Part shown: positions 36,676 to 45,434 of the stretch, piece by piece | How the letters are laid out: each line of letters opens with the position of its first letter | Numbering within the stretch: position 1 is the stretch's first letter | DNA from: Acidisoma sp. PAMC 29798 | Lineage (GTDB): Bacteria > Pseudomonadota > Alphaproteobacteria > Acetobacterales > Acetobacteraceae | DNA length: 64,000 nt | Assembly (NCBI RefSeq): GCF_030252425.1 | Contig: NZ_CP126994.1 | Coordinates: 3,157,001 to 3,221,000 of the forward strand | Direction of reading: 5' to 3' | Program-made: the position numbers and the translations under genes | Notes under the pieces: generated by a model | Told to the model about the DNA's origin: nothing | The model's database searches: none | Seen by the model: the letters and a program-made list of their open reading frames with translations, nothing else

Positions 36676-37980
36676 ATGTCCACCGCTGTTATGAGTTCGC
36701 GGGAACGCAGCCTCGATCCCCGCGTGGATGGTATATTGGAGCGTTTGCTCCGCCTCTATCCCCGCGCCATCGATCTCAGCATGGATCGGCTGCTGAGCTT
36801 GCTCGCTAAGCTCGGCAATCCCGAGCAGCGGCTAGCGCCGGTGCTGCATGTCGCCGGCACCAATGGCAAGGGCAGCACTTGCGCCTTCGCCCGTGCGATT
36901 GCAGAGGCCGCCGGCCTGCACGTGCAGGTCTATACCTCGCCCCACCTGATCGATTTCAACGAGCGCATTCGCCTGACGGATGGGTTGGTTCACCACCGCC
37001 GGTTGGCGGATACGCTAGAGCAGGTCGAGCGGGTCAATGACGGGGCGCCGATCACCGTCTTCGAGGTCATCACAGCCGCCGCCTTTCTGCTCTTCGCGGC
37101 TGACCCTGCCGATCTCTGTATTCTGGAAGTCGGCCTCGGCGGCCGAGGCGACGCGACCAATATCATCGCGCGCCCTGCCGCCTGCGGTATCACCTCGATC
37201 TCGATCGACCACCGCGATTTCCTGGGCGACCGGCTGACGGGCATTGCCGCCGAGAAATCGGGCATCATCAAAAGTGGCGTGCCGGTCGTGACTGGAGAGC
37301 AGAAGCCCGAGGTTCTGGCGGTGATCGCCGATTTCGCGCGGGCAAAGGGCACGACCCTTCTGGCCCGCGACCGCGATTGGCAGATCGAACCGAGCGGCCA
37401 CGGGCTGCGGTTCACCGATGCGGCGGGATCGCTCGCGCTGCCGCTGCCGTCCCTCTCCGGCCTGCATCAACACGACAATGCCGGGATCGCCATCGCGGCG
37501 CTGCGTGCCTCCGGTCTCACCTTCCCAGACGCTGCGTTCCAGCGTGGCCTAACGCAGGTCGAATGGGCCGGGCGGATGCAGCGCCTGGATGGCCGTCTCG
37601 CGGCGCTTCTGCCCAACGATTGGGAACTGTGGCTGGACGGCGCCCATAATCCCGGCGCTGGGGTCGCCCTCGCCCGACATCTCAAGGATTGGGCCGACCG
37701 GCCGTTGCATCTGGTGATCGGGATGAAGCAGGGCAAGGACGCGGCGGAGTTCCTCAAGCCGCTGCTACCCTATGCGAAGACGGTTTGGGCCGTGGCCGAG
37801 CCCGACCAGCATCTGGCGCTGTCGGTGGATGAGGTCATCGCGGCATCGGGCGGCATCGCGCGCTCGGGCGGAACCGTGTCGCAGGCGCTGCGGCGCCTGG
37901 CGGCGGAAGAAACGGCGCCGGCGCGGGTGCTGATCTGCGGGAGCCTTTACCTGGCCGGAGCTATTCTGCGCGGGGTTTGA
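36676..37980 (+). CDS. folC: Dihydrofolate / folylpolyglutamate synthase
   Basis: 434 residues of the Mur ligase family. P-loop HVAGTNGKGST (about residues 59-69), YTSPHLIDFNERI (folate region), EVGLGGRGDATN and DGAHNPGA are present. It adds glutamate to dihydropteroate or folate. Start at 36676 (MSTAVMSS) or 36691. A palindromic repeat begins 15 bases after the stop and separates it from the convergent crcB. Confidence 0.95.
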   Translation: MSTAVMSSRERSLDPRVDGILERLLRLYPRAIDLSMDRLLSLLAKLGNPEQRLAPVLHVAGTNGKGSTCAFARAIAEAAGLHVQVYTSPHLIDFNERIRLTDGLVHHRRLADTLEQVERVNDGAPITVFEVITAAAFLLFAADPADLCILEVGLGGRGDATNIIARPAACGITSISIDHRDFLGDRLTGIAAEKSGIIKSGVPVVTGEQKPEVLAVIADFARAKGTTLLARDRDWQIEPSGHGLRFTDAAGSLALPLPSLSGLHQHDNAGIAIAALRASGLTFPDAAFQRGLTQVEWAGRMQRLDGRLAALLPNDWELWLDGAHNPGAGVALARHLKDWADRPLHLVIGMKQGKDAAEFLKPLLPYAKTVWAVAEPDQHLALSVDEVIAASGGIARSGGTVSQALRRLAAEETAPARVLICGSLYLAGAILRGV

Positions 37981-37994
37981 GCGTCGCTGTCGCG

Positions 37995-38073
37995 TGGTGG
38001 AATGCGCTTCGCTTTTCCACCCTACGCGTCGCGATTGCCCTCGTAGGGTGGAACAGCGAAGCGCATTCCACCA
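37995..38073. repeat. Dispersed palindromic repeat, full copy (folC-crcB)
   Basis: Left unit GGTGGAATGCGCTTCGC plus TTTTCCACC, CCCTAC, a spacer of about 19 bases, GTAGGG, right unit GGTGGAACAGCGAAGCG plus CATTCCACC. Longest spacer of the set. It fills the gap between two convergent genes and may serve both as a 3'-end structure. Confidence 0.88.
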
Positions 38074-38078
38074 ATTAG

Positions 38079-38474
38079 CTACCGCGCCACCAAAGCCGCC
38101 GTGCCCATATACCCGGCCGCCGTCGCCAACACGCAGAGGACCACCGACAGACCGATATTTGCGAAAGCCGCCGCCGTGCGTCCCTCGCGCAGCAATTCGA
38201 AGGTCTGAAGACTGAACGAGGAAAACGTGGTGAAGCCGCCGCAGACACCCAGCATCAGGAAGATGCGCGTCTCGGTGTTGAGGATGGTGCGGCTGGACGA
38301 CAAGGCGGTCGCTGCGACGACGCCGATCAGTGCCGAGCCCAGGACGTTGATGAGGATGGTGCCCCAGGGAAAGTGGGTCCCCATGTGACGCACGGACACG
38401 ACCCCGACCCAGGCCCGGCCGACGCTGCCCAAGGCACCGCCCAAAGCAATCCACAGATACATCAAAGGCGGCAT
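38079..38474 (-). CDS. crcB: Fluoride ion channel CrcB/Fluc
   Basis: 131 residues, four helices. Hallmarks: GGALGSVGRAWV at the start, GTILINVLGSALIG in helix 2 and the GGFTTFSSFSLQTFEL break in helix 3, with the Phe and Ser/Thr residues that line the fluoride pore. It exports fluoride as an antiparallel dimer. I looked for a fluoride riboswitch in the 62 bases to speE and did not see one. It is downstream of speE on the same strand. Confidence 0.95.
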   Translation of the reverse strand: MPPLMYLWIALGGALGSVGRAWVGVVSVRHMGTHFPWGTILINVLGSALIGVVAATALSSSRTILNTETRIFLMLGVCGGFTTFSSFSLQTFELLREGRTAAAFANIGLSVVLCVLATAAGYMGTAALVAR

Positions 38475-38536
38475 CGCGAACGCTCCATCATCACCGCGTG
38501 AGGATGACCGTCATCCCCGCGCAGCGGAAGATGGCC

Positions 38537-39403
38537 TCAGGCCGGAAGATGCTTGGCGATATAGGGCGGGAGCTGGAAGGCACCGACGTGAATCTCCGGC
38601 GTCCAATAGCCCGTGGTGCCGAGAATGCCGGCGGCCTCAGCCCGTGCGCGAATGGTGGCGACATCAACGGTCGCGACCCCAGGCTGCTTGCCGGCCCAGC
38701 CGAGCGTCATATAGCCACCGACATAGGTGGGCACGGCGGCGATATAGGCACCGACATGGGGAAAGAATTGGCGGCGACGAAGGCTGGTTTCGCGAAGCTC
38801 GTCGGCTTGCATGAAGGGCACACCGCACTGGTTCACGATCAAGCCGTTGGCGGTCAGGATGCGCGCGCTGTTCTCGTAAAACTCATCGGTGAACAGCACT
38901 TCGCCGACGCCGATCGGGTCGGTCGAATCGACGATGATGACATCGAAGCTCGCGTCCGGCGCGCGCCGCACGTAATCGATGCCGTCGCCCACGATCACTT
39001 CGCCACGCGGATTGGTCCAGGCGTCGCCTGCGATGTTCGGCAGGAACTCCTTGGCGAGGCGAATGACCTCGCCGTCGATCTCAGCCATCACGGCGCGTTC
39101 GACGCCCTTATGCTCCAGCACGCGGCGCAGCACGCCGCCGTCACCGGCGCCGATTATCAGCACATTCTTCGCATCGCCATGAGCCAGCAGCGGCACATGG
39201 GCGAGCATCTCTTGATAGACGAACTCGTCGCCCTCAGTGATCTGGATGATGCCGTCGAGCACCATGACGCGCCCATGGCTCTCGCTCTCGAAGATCACGA
39301 TGTCCTGGAAGTCGCTTTGCACGCGCGCCAGTTCGCGGGTCACGCGGAACCTCTGGCCCCAACCGGGATACAGGGTTTCGTTCAGCCAGGTATCAGTTGC
39401 CAT
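38537..39403 (-). CDS. speE: Polyamine aminopropyltransferase (spermidine synthase)
   Basis: 288 residues. Nucleotide-binding GAGDGGVLRRVLEHKGV, the acidic AEIDGEVIRLAKEF that holds the decarboxylated SAM, and the catalytic loop DSTDPIGVGE are intact. N-terminal beta domain with VMVLDGIIQITEGDEFVYQE. It transfers aminopropyl to putrescine. Lies downstream of speD, from which a terminator-like hairpin separates it. Confidence 0.96.
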   Translation of the reverse strand: MATDTWLNETLYPGWGQRFRVTRELARVQSDFQDIVIFESESHGRVMVLDGIIQITEGDEFVYQEMLAHVPLLAHGDAKNVLIIGAGDGGVLRRVLEHKGVERAVMAEIDGEVIRLAKEFLPNIAGDAWTNPRGEVIVGDGIDYVRRAPDASFDVIIVDSTDPIGVGEVLFTDEFYENSARILTANGLIVNQCGVPFMQADELRETSLRRRQFFPHVGAYIAAVPTYVGGYMTLGWAGKQPGVATVDVATIRARAEAAGILGTTGYWTPEIHVGAFQLPPYIAKHLPA

Positions 39404-39420
39404 GGGGATGCTCCGGCGAC

Positions 39421-39465
39421 AAAACAGAAAGACCCACCCATGACTTTAGGAGCCAAGGATGGGTC
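39421..39465 (-). terminator. Terminator-like hairpin between speD and speE
   Basis: Read on the minus strand: GACCCATCC, an 18-base loop, GGGTGGGTC, then TTTCTGTTTT. The stem is 9 bp including G-T wobbles, followed by a T-rich run. It would give partial termination after speD, so that speE is made at a different level. Confidence 0.6.
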
Positions 39466-39495
39466 TGATTGTGAAGTAAGAGGGAAGAACGGAGC

Positions 39496-39960
39496 TTACG
39501 CTCCGGCGCTGCCGCGGCGCTGTTCGTCCAGATCGATCCGCGTCGGCTCGAAGGCTGCCTGAAGCACAGGAATGCCGAGATGCGGGTTGCAATCGCCGCA
39601 CATGAAGATGTCGATCGCGGCGAAGTTCTTCTCGGGCCAGGTGTGGATGGAGATATGGCTCTCCGCCAACACGAGTACACCCGACACGCCACCATTTGGC
39701 GTGAAGTGATGGAAGTGCGAATGCAGGATCGTCGCACCGGCAATCACAGCGGCCTCGCGCAAGGCGCGGTCGATATGATCCAACTCTGAGAGATTGGTTG
39801 CCCCCCAAAGATCCACCAGCAGATGCATGCCGGCAAACCTCTGCCCGTCACGCTCGATCCAATAGTCCTTCTGCTCCTCCGCAACAGTCGCGGTGACAAC
39901 AGACGTCTGGTTCTCGCTCGGGAAATCCGAGACCATCCCCAGTCGGGCAAGTGCGTTCAT
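39496..39960 (-). CDS. speD: S-adenosylmethionine decarboxylase proenzyme
   Basis: 154 residues. The self-cleavage site is in LAESHISIHTWPE: cutting before the Ser makes the pyruvoyl group. The His and Cys used in processing and catalysis are found in SHFHHF and FMCGDCNPH. It makes the aminopropyl donor for SpeE. I chose ATG at 39960 with a GAGGGAGC site upstream; an in-frame ATG at 39999 is inside the structured leader. The product carries a 45-residue N-terminal extension before the core GMHLLVDLWG, longer than in short class 1B enzymes. Confidence 0.93.
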   Translation of the reverse strand: MNALARLGMVSDFPSENQTSVVTATVAEEQKDYWIERDGQRFAGMHLLVDLWGATNLSELDHIDRALREAAVIAGATILHSHFHHFTPNGGVSGVLVLAESHISIHTWPEKNFAAIDIFMCGDCNPHLGIPVLQAAFEPTRIDLDEQRRGSAGA

Positions 39961-40062
39961 CGCATGCTCCCTCAACCAGCAGATAGCCTGTTGGTACATG
40001 CCCTCATGGCATGCCCCCTGGGGCCAAGGGGGCGGGTTATGAGGTCCACGCCCCCCAGGCGC
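39961..40062 (-). promoter_or_regulatory. Possible structured leader of speD with alternative G/C-run hairpins
   Basis: On the minus strand, in order: GCCTGGGGGGCG (40060-40049), CCCGCCCCCTT (40036-40026), CCAGGGGGCAT (40021-40011). The middle C-run can pair with either flanking G-run, so the two hairpins are mutually exclusive. A further stem TGCC / GGCA around ATGAG follows (about 40017-40005), and CCAACAG / CTGCTGG lies near the ribosome site. This layout suggests attenuation or a riboswitch-like switch. I do not recognise it as a known SAM or speF element. Confidence 0.4.
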
Positions 40063-40129
40063 AAGTGAAATTATGATGCACGGACCGGGCTCCGCTATGC
40101 ATTCAGGGCGTATTGTTCTGAAAGCCCCT

Positions 40130-40978
40130 TCAAAAACGCTCGTTTTCTCTCAAAAACACGTGGATGGCGTCGATGGTTTTCTCGTCCATGAGGGACGGCG
40201 CATGGCCCACATCCGGAACGACCAGACCACGGGAGCCGCTTCGTTCCATGTCCGCAAATGTCTCGGGCAACAGAAGATCGCTGGTCTCGCCCCTGATCGT
40301 GAGCCTCGGAATGGCGATTTTCTGCCATAATGGCATCAGATTCACCGCTTTCGGCTCTTCCGCCCGGATTGGAATGGCGATCGCGGGGTCGTAATGAAGG
40401 GTGAGTTTGCCTGAGGGCAGGCGCCGCGCGGAATGCCGCGCCATGGTAGCCCAGGCTTCAGCGTCGGGCACGCCGAAGGGGGCGTGAACGATGCGCAGAT
40501 ACGCCTCCACGCCCGCGAAATCCTCAAATTCAGGCGGCGGCAGCATATAGTCGCGAATGCGCGCCAGGGCTTCGACGGGAATGACGGGTCCGATGTCGTT
40601 CAGAACCAGACGGGCGATGGGTGTGCCAGGCTGGGCGGCCAGGATCAGGCCGCAAATGCCGCCGAGCGATGTGCCCACCCAGCCGACCGGTCGCGGAATA
40701 TCCGCCAAGAGATGCGTCAGGGCGTGGACGTAGGAGGCCGGGTGATACAGGCCAGGGTCACTGAGCCAGTCCGAATGCCCACGGCCGGGCAGATCGGGAC
40801 AGATGACCCGAAAGTCCGCCGATAGCACCTCCGCCAACCGGTCGAAGTCCCGCCCTTGGCGTGTCAGGCCATGAACGCAGATGACCGGCGGTGCATCGGC
40901 CGCGCCCCACTCGGCGGTGGCCATATGGTGGAAGCCGTCCGCCAGCATATAGCGGACCGAGCCGGTGCGTGGTTCCAT
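40130..40978 (-). CDS. Alpha/beta hydrolase
   Basis: 282 residues. Oxyanion-hole region CVHGLTRQGRDF, nucleophile elbow GTSLGG (Ser), the acid in a later strand (SDLLLPETF), and the catalytic His in PDVGHAPSL make a complete triad. Typical of small esterases or C-C hydrolases; substrate unknown. ATG at 40978 (MEPRTGSVRYM) with GGAGATGCC upstream; a longer frame starts at 41017. Divergent from the acylase gene and upstream of the speD leader. Confidence 0.88.
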   Translation of the reverse strand: MEPRTGSVRYMLADGFHHMATAEWGAADAPPVICVHGLTRQGRDFDRLAEVLSADFRVICPDLPGRGHSDWLSDPGLYHPASYVHALTHLLADIPRPVGWVGTSLGGICGLILAAQPGTPIARLVLNDIGPVIPVEALARIRDYMLPPPEFEDFAGVEAYLRIVHAPFGVPDAEAWATMARHSARRLPSGKLTLHYDPAIAIPIRAEEPKAVNLMPLWQKIAIPRLTIRGETSDLLLPETFADMERSGSRGLVVPDVGHAPSLMDEKTIDAIHVFLRENERF

Positions 40979-41038
40979 GCGGCATCTCCGTTTTGATGAA
41001 AGCCTGTAGACTTGCATCTTGGGCGCCAGTCGTGACCC

Positions 41039-43477
41039 ATGCGGCGGCGCCTATCAACCGCGAGGACGATCACCATAGCCTCCGCCCGGGATTTTTACGC
41101 GCGACTGCGCCCGATGCCGCTTTCACGCCTGGTCAAGCGCGTCCTGATCGGGATCGGTCTCGCGCTGTGCGCCATCATCATCGTGATCGCGTCGATCATC
41201 TGGCGAGTCCTGCCGCCGCAGCAGGACACGCTGGTCATTCCCGGAGTTTCAGCCCCGATCGGCGTCAGCTTCGACACTGACGACGTGCCTTATATCCGCG
41301 CCTCGTCACCAACGGATGCGGCGCTCGCCCTCGGCTATGTCCATGCGCGGGACCGGCTGTTCCAGATGGACCTGATGCGCCGCGCGGCGGCCGGGGATCT
41401 CGCCTCCCTCTTCGGGCCGGCCGCCTTACCCAATGACCGTGAAATGCGAATCCTCGGCATCCGGGCCAGTGCCGAAGCGGATGTCGCCGATCTGTCACCC
41501 CCAACACGCGCCCTGCTCCAGGCCTATGCGGACGGCGTCAATGCCTGGATCGAACGCCGTGGCCGGCTTTCGGCGCCAGAATTCGTGTTCCTCGGCAAGC
41601 CGAGGCCGTGGACGATTGTGGACAGCCTGCTGTGGGGCAAGACGATGGGCCTGTGGCTGTCGGGCAATTGGCAGACCGAGCTGCAGCGCCTCGCCCTCTC
41701 CGCTAAGATGCCGCGTGCCAAGATCGAGTCGCTCTGGCCGAGCGCGCCTGGAATGATGCCCGCCGTGGCGGAGATGATGCCCCAAACCACCCCTGGTGCT
41801 GCGGCAGCGGCGCGGCAGGCGCTGGCATGGCTGCGACATTTTCCGCAGCCCTTCACGCAGCCAGCCCAAGCCTCGAACGAATGGGCTCTGTCAGGCACGC
41901 ATACCGCGACCGGCCAGCCGATGCTGGCGGGCGACCCTCACCTTGCGCTCAACTTCCCTGGCCTCTGGTATCTGGCGCGGATCGACACTCCCGAAGGCAC
42001 ACTTGCTGGCGCCACGGTGCCGGGCCTGCCCTTCCTGGTGATCGGCCGCAACGACCACGTTGCCTGGACCTTCACCACAACCGGCGCCGATACCCAGGAC
42101 GTCTTCATCGAGCATGTGTCGCCCGATGGCCTCAATTACCAAACACCCGATGGGTGGGCGCCGTTCAAGACGCGCATCGAGGTCATTCATGTCAGCGGGC
42201 AGCCCGATGAAACACTCACCGTGCGCCTCACCCGCCACGGCCCGGTGATCCGCACCGGTCCCACCGACCACACCGTGCTGACGGTGGAGATGGGGAATTT
42301 GGCGCCGCATGACACGGATGCCGATGGGCTGCGGCTGCTTGACGCCGCCCGCTATGTCAGTGACGTCGGCATTGCCGCCGCGAAGATCACCAGCCCGGTG
42401 CAGAACCTGATGACGGCGGATACCGCCGGGAATATCGCCTTCTACACCACCGGGCGCGTGCCCATCCGCCGCGCTGGCGACGGTGCTTGGCCACAGGACG
42501 GCGCCGACGGCGCGCATGACTGGACCGGCTTCGCGAGCGGCAAGGCGCTTCCCCATAGCGTCAACCCCGCCTCCGGCCGTTTGGTGAACGCCAATGAACC
42601 GACGGCCGCACCCGGGTTTCCCGTCTTCATCAGCCGAGACGCCTATGGCGACTGGCGCGCGCAGCGCATTCGCGAACTGCTCGCCCAGTCGGAACGCCAC
42701 ACTTTGGATAGCTTCGCCGCGATGCAGATCGATACCACCAGCGACTTCGCAAGACGGCTGCTGCCGGTGCTCACGATCCTCAAGGTGCCGGCGACCGATG
42801 TCGGTGCGCCCGCCGCCGCCCTTCTACGGAATTGGGACGGCCAAATGGCGATGGATCGGCCGCAGCCGCTGATCTTCAACGCCTGGATGGACCGCTTCGT
42901 GGACAAGGTCCTTCATCGCAATGGGCTGACGCCCGATGATGCGCCTGTCGAGCAGGATCGATTTCTGCTGTCCCTGCTGCTGGAAACGGACGGCGCCCCC
43001 GCCCAGGCAATGCTGTGGTGCGGCGGGGACTGCCGCCCCATGCTGCTTGACGCGCTGAACGACTCCGTCGCCGACCTGAAGCACCGTTACGGGCGTCGCA
43101 TGGGCAACTGGCGCTGGGGCAATGCGCATCGGGCGCTCTTCGCCCATCCCTTGCTCAGCCGCATTCCGGTGGTCGGGCGTTTTGGGCGGATCTGGCTGTC
43201 CGTGCCAGGGGATGCGACGACCGTCGATGTCACGGCGCCCGGTCCGACCGCCACCGACCCCAACGGCTTCACCGCCCTGCATGGGCCGGAGCTGCGCGGC
43301 GTCTACGACCTGTCCGACCTCGACCAGAGCCTGTTCGTGATCGCGCCGGGCCAGTCTGGCAACTTGCTCGATTCACATGCGCAGGATTTTCTCCTGCGCT
43401 GGCGATCCGGGCTTTCCGTGCAACTCGGCCCGGAGCCGAATGTGGTATCCCGCCAGATCAGGATCATGCGACACTGA
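41039..43477 (+). CDS. Penicillin acylase (N-terminal nucleophile) family protein
   Basis: Up to 812 residues. A single membrane anchor (about 33-56) precedes an alpha chain with IRASSPTDAALALGYVHARDRLFQMDLMRR (here described in parts) and a beta chain beginning at Ser279 in QAS-NEWALSGTHTATG, the self-cleaved nucleophile of penicillin G acylase, acyl-homoserine-lactone acylases and relatives. The oxyanion Asn is in a later RLVNANEPT segment. Membrane-anchored periplasmic amidase is likely; substrate unknown. The start could be 41039 or the Met at 41114 (MPLSRLVKRV). Confidence 0.9.
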   Translation: MRRRLSTARTITIASARDFYARLRPMPLSRLVKRVLIGIGLALCAIIIVIASIIWRVLPPQQDTLVIPGVSAPIGVSFDTDDVPYIRASSPTDAALALGYVHARDRLFQMDLMRRAAAGDLASLFGPAALPNDREMRILGIRASAEADVADLSPPTRALLQAYADGVNAWIERRGRLSAPEFVFLGKPRPWTIVDSLLWGKTMGLWLSGNWQTELQRLALSAKMPRAKIESLWPSAPGMMPAVAEMMPQTTPGAAAAARQALAWLRHFPQPFTQPAQASNEWALSGTHTATGQPMLAGDPHLALNFPGLWYLARIDTPEGTLAGATVPGLPFLVIGRNDHVAWTFTTTGADTQDVFIEHVSPDGLNYQTPDGWAPFKTRIEVIHVSGQPDETLTVRLTRHGPVIRTGPTDHTVLTVEMGNLAPHDTDADGLRLLDAARYVSDVGIAAAKITSPVQNLMTADTAGNIAFYTTGRVPIRRAGDGAWPQDGADGAHDWTGFASGKALPHSVNPASGRLVNANEPTAAPGFPVFISRDAYGDWRAQRIRELLAQSERHTLDSFAAMQIDTTSDFARRLLPVLTILKVPATDVGAPAAALLRNWDGQMAMDRPQPLIFNAWMDRFVDKVLHRNGLTPDDAPVEQDRFLLSLLLETDGAPAQAMLWCGGDCRPMLLDALNDSVADLKHRYGRRMGNWRWGNAHRALFAHPLLSRIPVVGRFGRIWLSVPGDATTVDVTAPGPTATDPNGFTALHGPELRGVYDLSDLDQSLFVIAPGQSGNLLDSHAQDFLLRWRSGLSVQLGPEPNVVSRQIRIMRH

Positions 43478-43485
43478 CGCTCGAT

Positions 43486-43953
43486 ATGAGCAGCATGAAC
43501 CCCACGCGGCTGGATGATGACACCCTGACCTGGGGCGTTCCCAGCCGCCGTGTCGGTGCCTTCCTGATCGACTGGCTGCTGATCGCGCTGTTGACGATGG
43601 GCGTTTCGATCGGCTTCGCGGTGATCCACATCATGACACTCGGCCTGTTGCACGGGCCCGCGCATCTGATCCTGGTCATCGGCGCGATCTATGACGTGTG
43701 CTGGATCGCCGGCCCCTTCGCCGCCACGCCTGGTCAGATGGCCATGGGGTTGTCTGTGCGCCGCGCAGACGATCTGGGCCGGCCGATGCTGGCGCAGGCC
43801 GTCGCCTTTACCGGTCTTCTGTATGTGACACTGGCGGCCGGCGTGATCTGGCTCGCCATCGCGTTTTTTACCCACCGCCGGCGCGCGATCCATGACATGA
43901 TCTCGGGACTTGTCGTGATCCGCGCGGGCGCTCTCGACGGGCGGGTATGGTGA
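43486..43953 (+). CDS. RDD family membrane protein
   Basis: 155 residues with about three to four helices. The N-terminal arginine pair and aspartate (SRRVGAFLIDWLLIALL) and the C-terminal RRAIHDMISGLVVIR are the features that name the RDD family. Function unknown, proposed small-molecule or ion transporters. It lies 8 bases after the acylase gene and 13 before bpt, so the three are co-transcribed. Confidence 0.9.
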   Translation: MSSMNPTRLDDDTLTWGVPSRRVGAFLIDWLLIALLTMGVSIGFAVIHIMTLGLLHGPAHLILVIGAIYDVCWIAGPFAATPGQMAMGLSVRRADDLGRPMLAQAVAFTGLLYVTLAAGVIWLAIAFFTHRRRAIHDMISGLVVIRAGALDGRVW

Positions 43954-43966
43954 GCGAGAGGCCTCG

Positions 43967-44788
43967 ATGAACTACAGGACGATTCGCCGGCCGAATTTCT
44001 TTTACACGACCGCGCCGCTGCCTTGCCCCTATTTGCCCGACCGTACAGAGCGAAAGGTCGTCACGGAGCTGACCGGCCCGGAAGCCGAGGCCCTGCACGA
44101 TCGTTTGTCCCGCGCCGGATTTCGCCGCAGCCATAACATCGCCTACGCGCCGGTTTGCCCGAACTGCAAAGCCTGCGTGCCGATCCGCATCCCCGTTGCC
44201 CTATTCGAACCAGATAGGACCTTGCGGCGCATCGCCCGCGCCAATGCCGATCTCCTGCGGCGCGAAACGACGGCGATCGCCACCGCCGAGCAGTATCATC
44301 TTTTTCAGCGGTACCAGCAGGCGCGCCATACCGAGGGCGATATGGCGACGATGAGTTTCTACGATTATCGCGCCATGATCGAGGACACGCCGATCGAGAC
44401 CCTGGTTGCGGAATTCCGCGACGAGGCGAATCGCTTGGTCGGGTGCTGCCTGATCGACAAGCTCGCGGACGGGCTTTCCGCCGTCTACAGCTTCTTCACA
44501 CCAGATGCGGACAAACGATCCCTTGGGACGTTTGCGATCCTGGCGCTCATCGACCGGGCGCGCGCGATGGGACTGCCCTATGTCTATCTTGGTTATTGGG
44601 TCGCTGAGAGCCGGAAGATGGCGTACAAGACGCGGTTCCAGCCTTGCGAAATTCTAACTAACGGCGCCTGGCATTTGATGACCGAGACCGACGGGCAATC
44701 ACAGACCGGTCCGGCACCCGCGCTCTCACCCTTCAGCGAAGCTTTGTCGAATATCATGCCCGCAGATACCGATAGCGTCGGCGGATAA
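43967..44788 (+). CDS. bpt: Aspartate/glutamate leucyltransferase (Bpt, ATE1-like)
   Basis: 273 residues. The cysteine motif CPNCKACVPIRIPV, FYDYRAMIED, and the acyltransferase stretch YVYLGYWVAESRKMAYKTRF match Bpt/ATE. Bpt attaches leucine to N-terminal Asp or Glu and targets proteins to ClpS-ClpAP. The final residues VGG and the TAA stop are encoded by the first bases of a palindromic repeat, so the native C-terminus may have been replaced by repeat insertion. Confidence 0.93.
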   Translation: MNYRTIRRPNFFYTTAPLPCPYLPDRTERKVVTELTGPEAEALHDRLSRAGFRRSHNIAYAPVCPNCKACVPIRIPVALFEPDRTLRRIARANADLLRRETTAIATAEQYHLFQRYQQARHTEGDMATMSFYDYRAMIEDTPIETLVAEFRDEANRLVGCCLIDKLADGLSAVYSFFTPDADKRSLGTFAILALIDRARAMGLPYVYLGYWVAESRKMAYKTRFQPCEILTNGAWHLMTETDGQSQTGPAPALSPFSEALSNIMPADTDSVGG

Positions 44789-44848
44789 CGCTGCGCTCAT
44801 CCGCCCTACGACGCGATGTAGGGTGGATAAGCGAAGCGTCATCCACCG
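44779..44848. repeat. Dispersed palindromic repeat, second spelling (bpt-csbD)
   Basis: Left unit GGCGGATAACGCTGCGC plus TCATCCGCC, CCCTAC, spacer, GTAGGG, right unit GGTGGATAAGCGAAGCG plus TCATCCACC. The left stem uses C-G where the right uses T-A at the same position, each self-consistent: compensation inside each unit. It overlaps the last ten bases of bpt. Confidence 0.88.
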
Positions 44849-44857
44849 AAGAAGGCG

Positions 44858-45322
44858 CTAGCTCCAGCGACGCATGACCTGGCGGTAGCGCGGCTCCGGC
44901 GGGGTCGCGAAGGGGCTGGACGGCGAATGCGCCAGATAGCCAATCAGATAGCCGATCGCTGCGATGCCGATCAGTGACAGCAGCGGCTGCTCCTGCACCG
45001 TCTTGCCGACATACGCGCCGGCCGAGGCGCCGACTTCCTGAACCTTGCTGCCGTATTCGCCAGCGCGGGCGCGCACCGTCTCCGCCGTTTCGCGCAGAGT
45101 CTCAGCGGCTTTCGCGGCGGCGGAGGAGACTGTGTCGGAGGCCGCGTCGGCCATATCGCCGGCCTTGTCCTTGACGTCGCCGAATGTGTCCTGGGCCTTG
45201 CCCATCATCTGATCGGCCTTGCCTTCGGCCTGCAACTTCGCGTCCCCAGTGAGGCCGCCAGCGGCGTCCTTCACCTTGCCGGTGACGTCTTTCACGGTGC
45301 CGTCAACTTGATCTTCGTTCAT
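44858..45322 (-). CDS. CsbD-like stress protein fused to a DUF883-like membrane tail
   Basis: 154 residues. Residues 1-60 are CsbD-like (MNEDQVDGTVKDVTGKVKDA with G-K-A-D-Q repeats); residues 60-100 are an Ala-rich amphipathic helix; residues 100-130 read VGKTVQEQPLLSLIGIAAIGYLIGYL, the ElaB/YqjD/DUF883 membrane anchor with its characteristic V-x-E-x-P motif. It would tether a CsbD domain to the membrane. Stress-related by family; role unknown. Confidence 0.85.
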   Translation of the reverse strand: MNEDQVDGTVKDVTGKVKDAAGGLTGDAKLQAEGKADQMMGKAQDTFGDVKDKAGDMADAASDTVSSAAAKAAETLRETAETVRARAGEYGSKVQEVGASAGAYVGKTVQEQPLLSLIGIAAIGYLIGYLAHSPSSPFATPPEPRYRQVMRRWS

Positions 45323-45434
45323 CGCATGGTCCTCCTCTGTGGGCGGCGCCGCCGTTGGGCGACGCTCGCACGGTGAAGATCACATGGGGCGGGCGGGCCA
45401 AGTTGGAACTCCCGCCCGACAATTTAGGGGCGGC

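Noticed and set aside
34680-36683. 667-codon frame antisense to trpA and accD
   Set aside because: Shadow of two conserved genes, with His/Gly/Arg-rich composition and no family similarity.
38475-38536. Fluoride riboswitch upstream of crcB
   Set aside because: The 62-base gap lacks the conserved crcB-motif core and its pseudoknot pairing; crcB seems to rely on the upstream spe transcript or a simple promoter.
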